Assembly (NCBI GenBank): GCA_001687465.1
Contig: LVLI01000043.1
Span: forward strand, 1 to 64,000
Source of the DNA: Halocafeteria seosinensis
Taxonomy: Eukaryota > Sar > Bigyra > Bicosoecida
Direction of reading: 5' to 3'
Length of the DNA: 64,000 nucleotides
The translations under genes were made by a program, and so were the position numbers. Each line of letters begins with the position of its first letter. Position 1 is the first letter of the stretch. Under the pieces are notes generated by a model. That model saw nothing but the letters and a program-made list of their open reading frames with translations. It was not told the DNA's origin and searched no databases. This document shows, one piece after another, positions 10,167 through 21,208 of this stretch.

Positions 10167-13093
10167 TCAAGGTCCCTGAGTAGAACCTCCATTTGAATGA
10201 GATTGCTGATGTTTTTGCTCATTTACCGCTTGAGGATTGCCTGTAAGAATGTTTGTAGCTGCTACCTTGGCTGGACCAAATGTTTCACGTACATCGAGCA
10301 ATGGCAAGTGTCCCGCCTGAGAGATTTCCTTGAGCTCATCTCGCCATTGCTTCTGTAGAAACTCTCTGGCAGAGATTCTATGGGCCTTCAGGTTGTCGAT
10401 GCGGTTGTATTCTTCTTTCACTAGCTCTCGAGCTTTCTCCATATAGGACACTTTCTCAAATTGAATCACACAAACAGGACAGGCCCATTGTGCCTCTAAG
10501 TTGATCTCTTTCGAAGTTAGACAAATACAACTTAAATGAAAGGCCAAGTGACAACTATCGCAACATAGCAATTCTCCCCCTAGACCGCATACATTGCAGA
10601 TTTCGTTATGATAGTCGATATGGAAATCCTGCCCATCGTGAGAGCGCAATTTCCATTTCTGTAAGAAGCCATCCGTTGAACCAATTATAAATGTATTTCG
10701 GCATAGTGTTTCTAAACCGTACAGTAAACAACTTACGGCATACTGAGGATGTCCCTTCCACTTCGCGTAGTAAAATTGCACACACTGATTGGTACTCCGG
10801 GAGCCGACCTCAGCAGCAATATCCGAGAATGATTTACCATACGTAACGATCGCTTGTTCAAATGCCATGATTTCTTGCGGAGTCCATGTTCTCCAGTCAT
10901 TGTCGACGGTAGATACATACTTGAGCTCCTCCATCTGCGGAGGTAACACAATCCTGTGCCGTCACACCGTAGTCTAATGCACACACACTACACTGGCATA
11001 CTTGTTCTTTTGCGGATTCCAAATTGAAACTCTCCATATAGAGGACGTTCAAAGCAAGTTCTTCTTGAAAGGACGGAGAATGGGCTAAATGACGGTCGAT
11101 GTCTTCATTCCCTAGATGCTGTGGTGGCTGCCATACTTTCAATCCACCTACGGGTATACCGTTGTCAGCTGCCACGGAGAGTACAGTCTTAGTCACATAG
11201 CTAGTAGGCCACGAAAGGCAAGACATAGTCTTACTTAGTTCAGGAGCCGGAGGCAAAGTCTCCTTATCTGTCTCCGCATCAGCAACATCTTTCTCCTGTT
11301 CCTTTTGTAGCTGCTCCCACGATTGTAATTCTTTCTTATAAGCGGGGTCCTGAACATGCTCGGAGGGTCTTGAGCGCATCAAATGCGATGGACAGCTTTC
11401 AAAATCCTGTTTGGAACTCTGCTATACACAGTCGGAGATGCCGTGTTATCCGTATGTGCCATACCCCTTTGGCCTGGCCTACAGTACTTACAGCTTTGTC
11501 GTTGCGACTACTCGCCAGACGGCGTAGTGTATAGCCTCCAGGAAGGAAAGCACATTGATAATGTGGACCGACCCGTGAGTGCTTTTGCTCCATCGTCTTC
11601 TGAAAACGGTTGCGCTCACTGTATACATACCAGTAGTAGTGATCGCATTCATTCTATGATACTGATTCCATCTTCTTAGCGTATACATACATTCTGTGTG
11701 TCCAAGCTAGGCCCGCAAGTGGCAAGTCCACGTTCAGAGCTGCTTTAGACTGCATTAACGGCAACAGAGTTTGTCCGATATACTTGAGCATCTTCTCTTT
11801 CCTGGTCGCAGTGTTATCCGGTTCTGATGAGTGTGCTTGTCGCGACCTCGGACTGGCTTCAGGAGAGGCAATCGATCTGACAGAAGTCCTATCAACTATT
11901 CCTTTCCTCCGTAGTATTCTTATCATTCGCTCGTGTCCACCTTCAAGGAGAGCTCCAAATCCAGAATATTCTGACAGAGAGACCAACCAGGAGTACGCAT
12001 ATAAGACAATCTGGTGTGTGGGTTCCAGGGACTGTTTCCTATTGAGCCATTGGATAAGTTGCTGCGACGGTACTTTATATCTGTCAGCAAGATGAGTCTG
12101 TTGCAAATCACAAACCGTAGCTATTAGATAAAATCAATTTCTCCAACTGGGGATTCTGGTACAATGACTTACTGCTGACGTTTTATATTGGTACAAGACA
12201 CGACAGAATTGATTGACAAACATGTGCTCCGAATTTTTGCTAGGTTCTTTCCATTTAAGCTTAGACTCCTCTTTTTTATCTTCAGCCTCTTGGTCAGCAA
12301 CACCTTGACTGGTTAGATGTTTGATTCGGGCCGTACGCAGTTGATTTTCCAGTGGAGCTTCTTTCATGCTTCGGAAATCGAGGGCAGACGGGTTTAAATT
12401 CACTCCATCTGCTTGAAACGGAGTTTCCTTCCTCGTCTTCATAGCTTTATAAACTGCTTTGGACCAGAATCCAGCGAATCCTTCCGTAGGGAATTGTAAG
12501 GAAGCTCGTCTGAAAAAATGAAGTGTAACTTCTCCCACAGCATCTCGTAGGATGGTAATTTTTTGCTCGAACGTGACGTTTTGGATCCCATCGACATTTC
12601 GCTCTTCGGGCACGTAGCTCGTGGGGAAAAGGCAATCATTTACGCCGCACAAAATATCGCCCTTCTGAATAACACCAACTTGCTCAGCGGGGCCCTGTTT
12701 GGCGTCGGTTGTCCGGGAGAAGCCCACCACCACGGCTTCCTCTCGACGATTTTGTAACACCAGACCCAGCGGTTCTACCAAATGAGGAAATACCACCGAG
12801 AAGAAGTCCCCTCGACGTGCATCGGGCTGAGACACAAAGCGACTGGGCCTTTGTATACGCTCGTAATTGCGCTCTAACGCCATGCCGAGGTGAGGCTCTT
12901 TGGAGAACGCTAGCACATTCCATGCTTTAGCTTCGGGATTGCCAGGTGGTTGATTATAATGCGCTTTCTTTTGTCTCTTTGTGGGTGCTTTTAGATGAGT
13001 TGTGAACGATTTCTGTGTTGAATGCGAGCTTCCCGAAGATCTTGAAGTCTTCCGAGAACTAGCCACCGCCGCTGCTGAAGCTCCTCGAGGCAT
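10167..13093 (-). CDS. PDZ-ELM2-SANT-PHD chromatin protein
   Basis: Six exons: 13093-12173, 12097-11691, 11618-11492, 11406-11002, 10934-10737 and 10658-10167. Every junction is GT-AG with 60-85-bp introns and consistent phases; product 849 aa. Residues about 1-55 are basic and Ser-rich. A PDZ-like domain lies at about 120-215 (EPLGLVLQNRREEAVVVGF, QVGVIQKGDILCGVND, VTLHFFR). The ELM2 motif begins at about 455 with SRVGPHYQC and ends in LKVWQPPQHL, IDRHL and the ALNVLYMESFNLESA helix. SANT follows (WTPQEIMAFEQAIVTYGKSF to QFYYAKWK). A PHD finger closes the core (CNVCGLGGELLCCDSC, HLSC, WACPVC). ELM2-SANT pairs bind class I histone deacetylases; PHD fingers read histone H3 tails. So a nuclear corepressor role is likely. 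The N-terminal PDZ is unusual. Confidence 0.85.
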
Positions 13094-13669
13094 ATTTTCA
13101 ATTGTGGCTTCAGAAATTGCATGAATAAATATACACTGGTGAAATGCATTGAAAAAAGTGAGCACTGGAAAAGTTTTATCAAATTCATCAAAAATCACAC
13201 AAATAGGTTAGAAGGTACTCTTAGTCCTAATTAGTTTCTGGAAGTTTGTTTACGTTTTTATTCTTGGGAGTTGTAGTGCTAGGAAGAAAGAACGGATTGA
13301 GCAATAAGCATTCAGCCACGAATCTCATCCCCTTGGACCCATATGGTATAAGACAAGTTCTACATAGCATCCTTCTAAACGACTCGGGGAGCGAAATGTT
13401 GCAGTTCGAAGACGCTGAAATGTTGTACAACCAAACGCCCTATCCACTCCACTCGCCCACTTCATGATACCCTCTACTGTATCATACACACAGTCTGTAT
13501 GTACATCCGTTTCGTTCTCATGGACTTATCAACTTCACGTCATTTCATCCTTAACAAAATGTCAATGGAGTGGTCCGGCTAACGTAGTATTCCCGACAAC
13601 CCATTTTGGTCCTGTCAGTCGAACGGAAATCTTCCTCTTCAATAATGGGTTGTAGCACGGTAACGCTTG
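13094..13669. other. Intergenic, promoter side of the PDZ-ELM2 gene
   Basis: No coding evidence: open frames occur on both strands with no motif and no matching splice junctions. The region should hold the promoter of the PDZ-ELM2-SANT-PHD gene. Confidence 0.4.
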
Positions 13670-15440
13670 CTACCGAAGTTTGTTCAAATCAGTCACTGTG
13701 CCCACGGCCGCAGTAGATGTGCTATCCTTCGTTGCGGTATCCGTCTCTCCTTTGTCTTCGGCAGAGGGCAGAAACAAGTGTAAGTATGAGCCATAATCTT
13801 CCCGGAGGCCTAGCGAAGCCAGGGTGCACATTTGTACCCTATGGCATGATACTGCCATCCAGTTTATGCACTAAGAAGGATGTCATTGATATTATCAGAG
13901 CTTCCGTAATTTTTGTCTTCAGCTGGCAAATTCATCATATCATTTCAAATAACCTGAGATTCAGAAGGTTCGACTACCGGTTGTACAGTACGATTGGACT
14001 GTGCTGATTTGCACAGCTAAAAAGCTGCCGGATATGCCGATTAAAGCGTCTAAGATTGTCCCTCAATCAGCATGCTAAAATCAATTCCTCATCTCATTTG
14101 CCTTGACTTTGACAAGCTGTAGTTGTTGTTGTAGAGGTCCCCGAAGCTGTATAGCCACTACCATCGCCCTCCCTCTCATTGCTGGTTGCTAAGTCGAAGA
14201 TATTAAACGTATCAGCAGGAGGAACACTGAGGGGTTCCTTATGCATCTGATCCAAAGCTTGTTTCATTAAGCTTTCCAAGTCCTGTCTCCCACCCCCACG
14301 AGATCGGTCATCATTTGACGTCATTCCACGTCCCCAATTAACTATGAAAATTGCCACAGAACATGCTGGCAATGTTTTTCTTGTACAGTATGTGTATCAA
14401 ATAGTTTCAACACGTGCTTGTGTGTACATATGGTGTATCTGCCATCGCATGACGGCGGTGGTTGTGCTGTCCTGGGGATGCACGGCATATTTCATTTTGC
14501 ATTGGCGCCATAGTCCAAATAGATAGTATGTGCAAACCTCGTTGTTGCGTTATCCAGGATCTGATGTTTGATGTCTTGCTACCGATTCTGGAGTAGACTC
14601 CGAAATGGCTTCTTGTTCGAGTCGAGGAGCCCATGAATGCAGTCTGCGTACAACGAGTTGCATACTGACAAATTTTCGGTGTCTTCAACCGGGGCACCCT
14701 CGGAACTTCCTGGGACGTTGCGTGTGTTATGATGATGTACTTCGCTTTCACTTGCCGACTTAGTTTCTTGTTGACTGAAGGGCGGTCGGTCACTAGGGTG
14801 AATATTTTCGACATGTCTTCGGGATAATTCTGGAGAACGTCCGCTGTCGTCTTCAATACCGTCGCGGAGACATTCGATCGACACATCACCAGTGGAGTTT
14901 TCCCGGGTTTTGACAGCGCGAAATCGTTCGTAAGCTGTCACCCCAACCGTCCATGAGTAGTGTAAACCCCGTTATATGCCTTTATCAATCTCATCCCTTG
15001 TTTCCTCCTTGATCCTCCCGTCTTCCAGATTCACTATAGTCGTACAGAACCGCTTGCGCTTGGGAACAGTATAGCATGGAGATACAGAAACCATCAAGTT
15101 TCGGAAAGCAGGACGCTCCATCACTTCTTCTTGTTTTCTTCTTCGACATGTTCATCCCCAAAGGGATGTTCAAGACTCTCCGGCAACGAAGAAAACGGAC
15201 GGATATTGCCACTGTGTGAAGTCCGGTCTGACTACTGTACTGTGTCTTCCAATCCATGGTATCCAATGAGCACCCTCTGACTTTGAATCAGCGGATCCCG
15301 TACGCTTTCGCAATGATCGTGCGGGACTGGACATTCTAAGTTTCGGATTCCTTTCTGCACTGTATTCAAATTCCAAACCCTCCCTTTTCTCCACAAAACC
15401 TTTGGAGACAACTTCGAGCGCCAAGTGCAAACTCGAGATA
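13670..15440 (-). other. Probable multi-exon gene, model unresolved
   Basis: Several minus-strand open segments look protein-like but could not be joined with certainty: 13670-13858 (ends TAAVGTVTDLNKLR), 14094-14325 (MTSNDDRSRGGGRQDLESLM, acidic then Thr-rich), 14579-14941 (Ser/Glu-rich, disordered), a stretch near 15000-15070 reading FCTTIVNLEDGRIKEETRDE, and 15170-15430 (SSLHLALEVVSKGFVEKREG). Together they suggest a disordered, regulatory-looking product. The 5' part lies within the left arm of the inverted repeat, and the right arm repeats SLHFALEVVSKGFVEKR in an open frame, so a coding fragment has been duplicated in inverted orientation. No family recognised. Confidence 0.3.
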
Positions 15441-15779
15441 AATCAGCCAGGGACGATGGCCCTGTGTGAGTCACTGCTTCCTAAATACGGACTACAGTCA
15501 GCTTCTCTGGCTGATACCACCAGCGTTGGTGGCAAGGCCGTAACTTGGTGGACCACCGATCGCACAGTTGCGACCACGAACAGAATCCGTGGTCGCATGG
15601 TTCAACTACATGCTATCGGTGGTCCACCAACGCTGGTGTTATCAGCCAGAGAAGCTGACTATAGTCCGTATTTATGAAGCAATGGCTCACACAGGGCCAT
15701 CATCTCTGGTTGAATTACTCTCGAGTTTGCACTTTGCGCTCGAAGTTGTCTCCAAAGGTTTTGTGGAGAAAAGGAGGGA
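15381..15779. repeat. Large imperfect inverted repeat (fold-back)
   Basis: The left arm (about 15381-15532) and right arm (about 15624-15779) are reverse complements with scattered mismatches over roughly 150 bp. The roughly 90-bp spacer holds two further nested perfect repeats: GGTGGACCACCGAT with its complement ATCGGTGGTCCACC, and TGCGACCACG with CGTGGTCGCA. The whole unit could form a cruciform of about 400 bp or a hairpin RNA. No flanking target-site duplication is clear to me. It may be a fold-back element or an inverted duplication of part of the neighbouring gene. Confidence 0.85.
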
Positions 15780-15787
15780 AATGAAAC

Positions 15788-15842
15788 CTGGTTAAGAAGA
15801 GAATTCTTCGAACAGAATCCAAGAATTCTCTTCTTCAACCAG
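15788..15842. repeat. Perfect 15-bp-stem hairpin upstream of the ankyrin gene
   Basis: The stem AAGAAGAGAATTCTT (15794-15808) and its exact complement (15821-15835) flank a 12-nt loop. CTGGTT and AACCAG extend the stem outwards with a one-base bulge. It lies about 120 bp before the ATG at 15960, so it may fall in the 5' UTR or promoter. A role in regulation is inference. Confidence 0.75.
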
Positions 15843-15959
15843 TTTTGGTTTTCTGGCCAGCTTTGTGACTAGATATTCGACAAATAAGCTGTTTGTGTGT
15901 GTGTACGTGTGTGACAGCGAACTGCGATCCCGAAAGGGAAAGGAAAAAATTGGACCAAG

Positions 15960-18900
15960 ATGAGTGAGAATGAAGCTCAAATCTACCACTTGCTGTCCAA
16001 AGAGCAAACCCTCGCTCTCAAAAAAGCATGCAAGTTTGGGAATCGAACGAAAATAGAGGAGATATTGACCGGATATGCTTGTATCACCAACGTGATTGTA
16101 CAGCGTGACGATGGTACCAAGTCTACACCGCTGCATGTCGCGGCGCGACTTCATTGTGAAGACTTAGTACAATGGTTAATCAACAATTTTAACGCAGATG
16201 TGAATGCACCTGAGCCGGATGTAAGTACTCGCTTTTGTTCGTCTCGGTGCAACATAAACGTCCAACAGTTGTCGTAATCAACTATGCCAGAGATTCAAAT
16301 TTACACCCCTACATGTCGCGGTCAATGCTGAGAACTTGCATATATTGAAACTTCTCGTTGAGGAGCATGGGGCCAATGTTTTTGCGGAAGATACGGTACG
16401 CGGGCAAACCCTGAAGAAGATGACATATGAAGGAACAATAAAGGCAAAACGACCTGTGCTTGGTGTGTTTGGCTCTTGCCTCAACAGGGCGGGAGACGAC
16501 CTGTCGATTTTGCTCTAGCTAGTACCCCAGAAGCTTCAAGGATCCGCGAATGCTTGGGAAATTTCATGTCTGCAATACCGGGGCCGTACTCCCAATCAAG
16601 TCACAGTGGTCCCGGAGGAACCGCTAATCCTTCTGTGAGTGCGCACGACGACTGGGTGATCGGGAAGAAGACACGGACAGAGTGTAATGGTTTTGATTCC
16701 CTCCGTGTGTACAGAGTGTTAGCATTCCTGGGGAGGGCTCCCTGCTGAAGGATACCAATCCTGAGTTTTCCACCGGTTACACCGGATATGATGAAGAGTC
16801 TGATGTGGTAAGTACGAGAAGAAAACGTACGGAAACAGAGAAGTAATTTGAAAGATCTCTTCCTTTTGCAGGAAGATGAGTTGGCTTTCCGTAATGTCTT
16901 CGGGGGCCGTTTCCTCAACGAACTAGCATATGAGAATGGAAAGTTAGAGAGAAAAGACTGGGAAGCTCTAGAGAGCGGAGATTCGAAACGTTGGCAAGAG
17001 CTAATGCAAACTTGTTTTGTGGTATGGATATAGGATGCTTGTCGCTCCCTTATTCAGCTTTAGACTGGATGGAACATTAGATAATTTCTTTTGACAGAAT
17101 AGTCAGAGGTTGTTGCATGTAGCAGCCTTTGCTGGGAATGAGAACATCGTTCGTCGCATTTTCCAAGATCAAGCCTCCTTGAATGCGATTCCGATGAGGG
17201 ACGACGTAAGGCAAGAATCTAGAGCCAAACCGACCATGACTCATTGGGTCATTCTAGAATTGACTTGTGCAGTTTGGTCGTTCACCTCTCCATCTAGCCT
17301 TACAAGGAGGAAAGCTAACCATTGCCAGTGAATTCGTTGACAAACTGGGCACTGACTGGATTCGTTCAAGAAGCAATGTACGCGTAGCAGGTGCTGTCTA
17401 CTGATGGATGCCTGTCCATCCTTTCGAGCGCCTCAATTTTATTCGTGCAGGGAGGATATAGTGTGCTGCACTTTGCCGCTTTGAACCGGACTGGCGACGC
17501 GGAATGGATGCGACAGGTAATAGAGTGGATGCAGGAACGTATTTCGGAAGAAGAGATTGGGCGATTGTGTAAAGCGGAGGTACTGAAAATATGGATCCAG
17601 CGAAGGACGGGTCGCTTTGATTAACAACGTCTGCTGGAAATTGCAGAATTCTTGCACTGTACTCCATGTGGCTTCATTCGCGGGCAACAACTTGGAAGGA
17701 GTTTGGAATACTCTTCCGCGGGCGCCAGAGGCTGTTGACCAAGTTAGTGCTGCGTTGCGCTTTGAACGTGCGCATAGGAACTTTTACTTGCGAAACATAT
17801 CGGAACAAATGCAGGAGGGACACAATGTTTTTCACTACGCGGCAGCCGGCGGATCTATTGAAGATTTGAAGAGTTTATTTGACACCGCCACGGAAAGCAG
17901 TCGACTGATGCGAGCTAAAAATATAGTATGTTTTGAAGAATCCTCTCACCTTGGTTGTTTGTGTCGTATTATTTGCTCGGGACTTTGACCTCCAGAGGGG
18001 TACCACGCCGCTGTATTATGCTGTGCGGGCAGGGCGCAACGGGGCCGTTTATGAACTTCTTCCCTCATATGTGGATCCTACAAACCCCACAACGGTTGGT
18101 CATGTATAACTTCACGTACATGTACATTCCTTGTTTTTAACCTCGCGACATGTTGAATGATGACAGGCAATTGGGATGGGCAGAACAATGTTCCACACTG
18201 CGGCAAGGAATGGATTCTATGACGTCTTCTCTACCATGGCGTGGTACTGGAACTGTTGGAACAGCGTGAATTTGCCTGATAACAAGGTTTGTTTTATGTA
18301 GTCGTGATGTCAGCATGGAGACACTTGCTCATGCTCTCCCTAGTACAGAACGTCACTCCACTGCATTGTGCCGCGATGTCTGGAGATCAGGGGATCATCC
18401 GACAAATTCTTGAGGTCAGTAGTGATAAGGAAGTAAAAGACCAAGTAAGTAGTAATTCCTGGAAGTCGGTGTTTATGAAAGGCATGACTGTAATCATTCG
18501 GATTTGGCGACCAGCGCGGAATGACCCCATTACACCATGCGGCCATTGGAGGTCACTTTGGTGCCATACGTACGCTCAAAGACTTCGGCGCAGATTTCAA
18601 TGCGATGGATAAGGTAAACTGCTTTCGCACACTTTTCCGATATGTATAACCGAAGTACCTGGTTCAACGTATTCGTCGTTGTCCAGCGTTGGAATACTCC
18701 ACTCCTAGTGGCTGCGGGAACTGCACCGTCGGCTGGTGGACGGCTAGACTTCCTTTGGAAGCTGATTGAATTAGGAGCTGACCCTCGACACCCCAACAAG
18801 GTGAGTTACTCGGTGAGCGTATAAAAAGGAGACGATTTAATCTTCAACGCAGTCGGTCGGTTCGTGTGCCATCCCAGAACGGGGCGACCCTATTCCACCG

Positions 18901-20588
18901 CGCGGCAGCGAAGGGGAATATAAGTTGCGTTCGAGATTATAGTGACCCTTCCGGTGAGGATCAAGAACCGCCCCAACAAATGAGGAATCTTCTTTCGGAA
19001 ATGATCAATCACAAAGACAAAGTACGTCCTTAGACTCTCAAGTTGAGAACTTCTTGAGTTGAGTTCATGTACTATATATCCTCAGCGTGGAGACACCCCG
19101 CTTCACCTGGCTGCTTCGAACGGCCAAAAAGCTGTTGTTGTCGCTTTATTGGGGCATGCTGCATGGGAACATAACAAGGTTTGTTTTGTTTACACTGTTT
19201 GCGGGTTTGGTTTACTCAACTGTACAATGTCTGTTTCGATAGGATGGAGATACCCCTGCTCACCTCGCTTATCTTGCGGGTCACACATCTATTGGCAGTA
19301 TACTGGAGGAACATTATGAAGGCTCTGCCGACAAGAATAAGGTATGTGGTTAGTGTGTGAGAATAATAACTTCCGCCCTACAGACAAGAGTATATGGGTT
19401 TGGTTACCTCAGAGCGGTCAAAAACCAAGTGAATTGCGCAAATTCAACGAACAGTTATCAGTTCAAGAGTTTGAAGACCTCACTTCACAATCTTCAACGT
19501 TTCAAAGTGCTGCGCTCAAGATGATGATAAACCATTGCCAGGAAAGGCGTCCTCCACCGATTGTGTCTGTAGAGAAATCGCGTAACGACGGCTTCCGCTT
19601 GTCTTTGAGTGATGGGAACAACAGTCTTGAGAATTCCCCTGTCTGCGTGTTTGAGAAGAATATTGTTGAGTGGAGAGACGAACTAAAACGTGAAAAGCAG
19701 TTACGAACATGTATCCTAGAGTCCTTGAAGGGAGAGAGAATGGGGCAAATCCATTGGGAGAATCTGGGAATTAGAGTTGATGCAACCTTATTGCCCGTAG
19801 TTCCGGGGAGGCTGGATCATGGTTTTATGGGGGGAGTACTGCCATTGTTTGGACATAAAGAAGATTTGCGGCACTTGATCAGTTCTTCTTCAGATGTCAA
19901 AGATATCGACCACTACTTAGCTGTTCGTTGGAATCGGGGAAAACTGACGCTGAAGCTTTGTAGTACAGGCAGATGGGTTGGCGGACTTGTAGCTTTACCT
20001 GTGGAAGAATGCTTTTCCTTTGCACAAAGAGGAGTGCCAGATTCAGTGAAGCAAAGCTTTATTTACGAGTTTCCCGGCGCCACCTACTTGGAACTCGGTG
20101 ATCGTTTTCTCTCTTACTTCAACAATTCCGATTTTGGCAATTTGCTCTCTTCGATGGCAGTTGCTGTCTCTTCTCACGAGCCTTGTTGCAGAGTGAACGT
20201 GTCATTCGATGGTATCGACAAGTACTTAACTTCTTTTCAACGGGTAGATACCCCGTGTGCTGAGGGGGAAATGAACGGTGGATATGATCTCTACTGTCTC
20301 TGTACATTGGAAAGGGTCAATAGGGGTGGCGAAACTGGCAAGTTGACACTGACACTTGCCGGGGGCCCTAGACAGCTATCTGAAAGCGCAAAAACGAGTG
20401 CAAAAGGATGGCTCCAAAACGAGTATGGCGTCAATCCAAAAGAAGCTACTATCCCGTGTTGGTGCACCTTTGGTTTCGATGTTCAATTTGTTCAAGGTGT
20501 AGCATTTCCAAATACAGAGAAGTATGTATCGGCTACTACGTTCATTCGTGGCAAGGTCCGCGACGCACCAGTGGACAAGCTCCAGTAG
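15960..20588 (+). CDS. Ankyrin-repeat protein, 18 exons
   Basis: Exons start/end: 15960-16220, 16291-16395, 16488-16634, 16715-16807, 16872-17021, 17098-17205, 17273-17377, 17451-17579, 17647-17925, 17996-18094, 18167-18286, 18349-18444, 18515-18613, 18687-18800, 18878-19021, 19086-19178, 19243-19341 and 19413-20588. All 17 introns are phase 0; product 1138 aa. Ankyrin cores appear exon by exon: STPLHVAARL, FTPLHVAVN, SPLHLALQGG, TVLHVASFAG, TPLHCAAMSG, RGMTPLHHAAIGGHF, GDTPLHLAASNGQ. Many exons are 93-120 nt, about one 33-residue repeat each. The last exon encodes about 390 residues without ankyrin repeats, possibly globular (ERMGQIHWENLGIR, WNRGKLTLKLC), which I do not recognise. The protein is probably a scaffold; no membrane segment is evident, so a channel is unlikely. 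Confidence 0.85.
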
Positions 20589-21208
20589 ATGGTAGCGGTG
20601 TTAGAAATAAAACCTCGCCTTTCCCCAAATGTATCCAATATGCCATTGTAATACCGGACCGACAAGTATCTCACGCGATCCAGACTCAACTGCCCGCTAC
20701 TCAGCGAGGAATTCGTGGTATACCATATATGTACATATGTGCCACAGCTTCCACGATAGTGGTGAATCGCTAATTTATTCAGAGTTGAGCGCAGCTCAGC
20801 AAATATTGGAACGCATTTTGTATGTGGTCCGGGATTTGACTTGGAGGAAGACTCAGAGGGTATACCGGTAACTGCGTAAACTTCCCCGCAATCCCTAAGG
20901 TTCCGGTCCGGCACCTGTTCCGGATTCCTCAGGAAGAAAATCGCATGCCCTGTCAACTTCAACTTCGTCTATACACCTTGCATGCAGACCACCGCAGGTA
21001 TTGATAGTATGTCCATAGTACACGGAGTGGTCGTATCAAAGTATGTCTGAAGGGGCAGAGTCCAGCAATGAAGCAGTAAACAGGGGCAAAAAGACAAAGT
21101 CACTCCGGGGGCCACTGAGAGAGCGATCGCATGCAGTCATTGTCTGATTTACATGGCTTCGCTCGTGTTCCACTGCTGGTTTACACTTGCTCTGAAACTG
21201 TGACCAGA
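20589..21208. other. Intergenic, upstream of first ABCG gene
   Basis: No independent gene supported. A 156-aa minus-strand frame (20492-20962) overlaps the ankyrin gene end and has no motif. The ABCG ORF is open from an ATG at 21131, but the signal-peptide start at 21209 is preferred. Confidence 0.4.

Noticed and set aside
20492-20962. 156-codon minus-strand ORF
   Set aside because: It overlaps the end of the ankyrin gene, has no motif, and its composition is that of a shadow frame.
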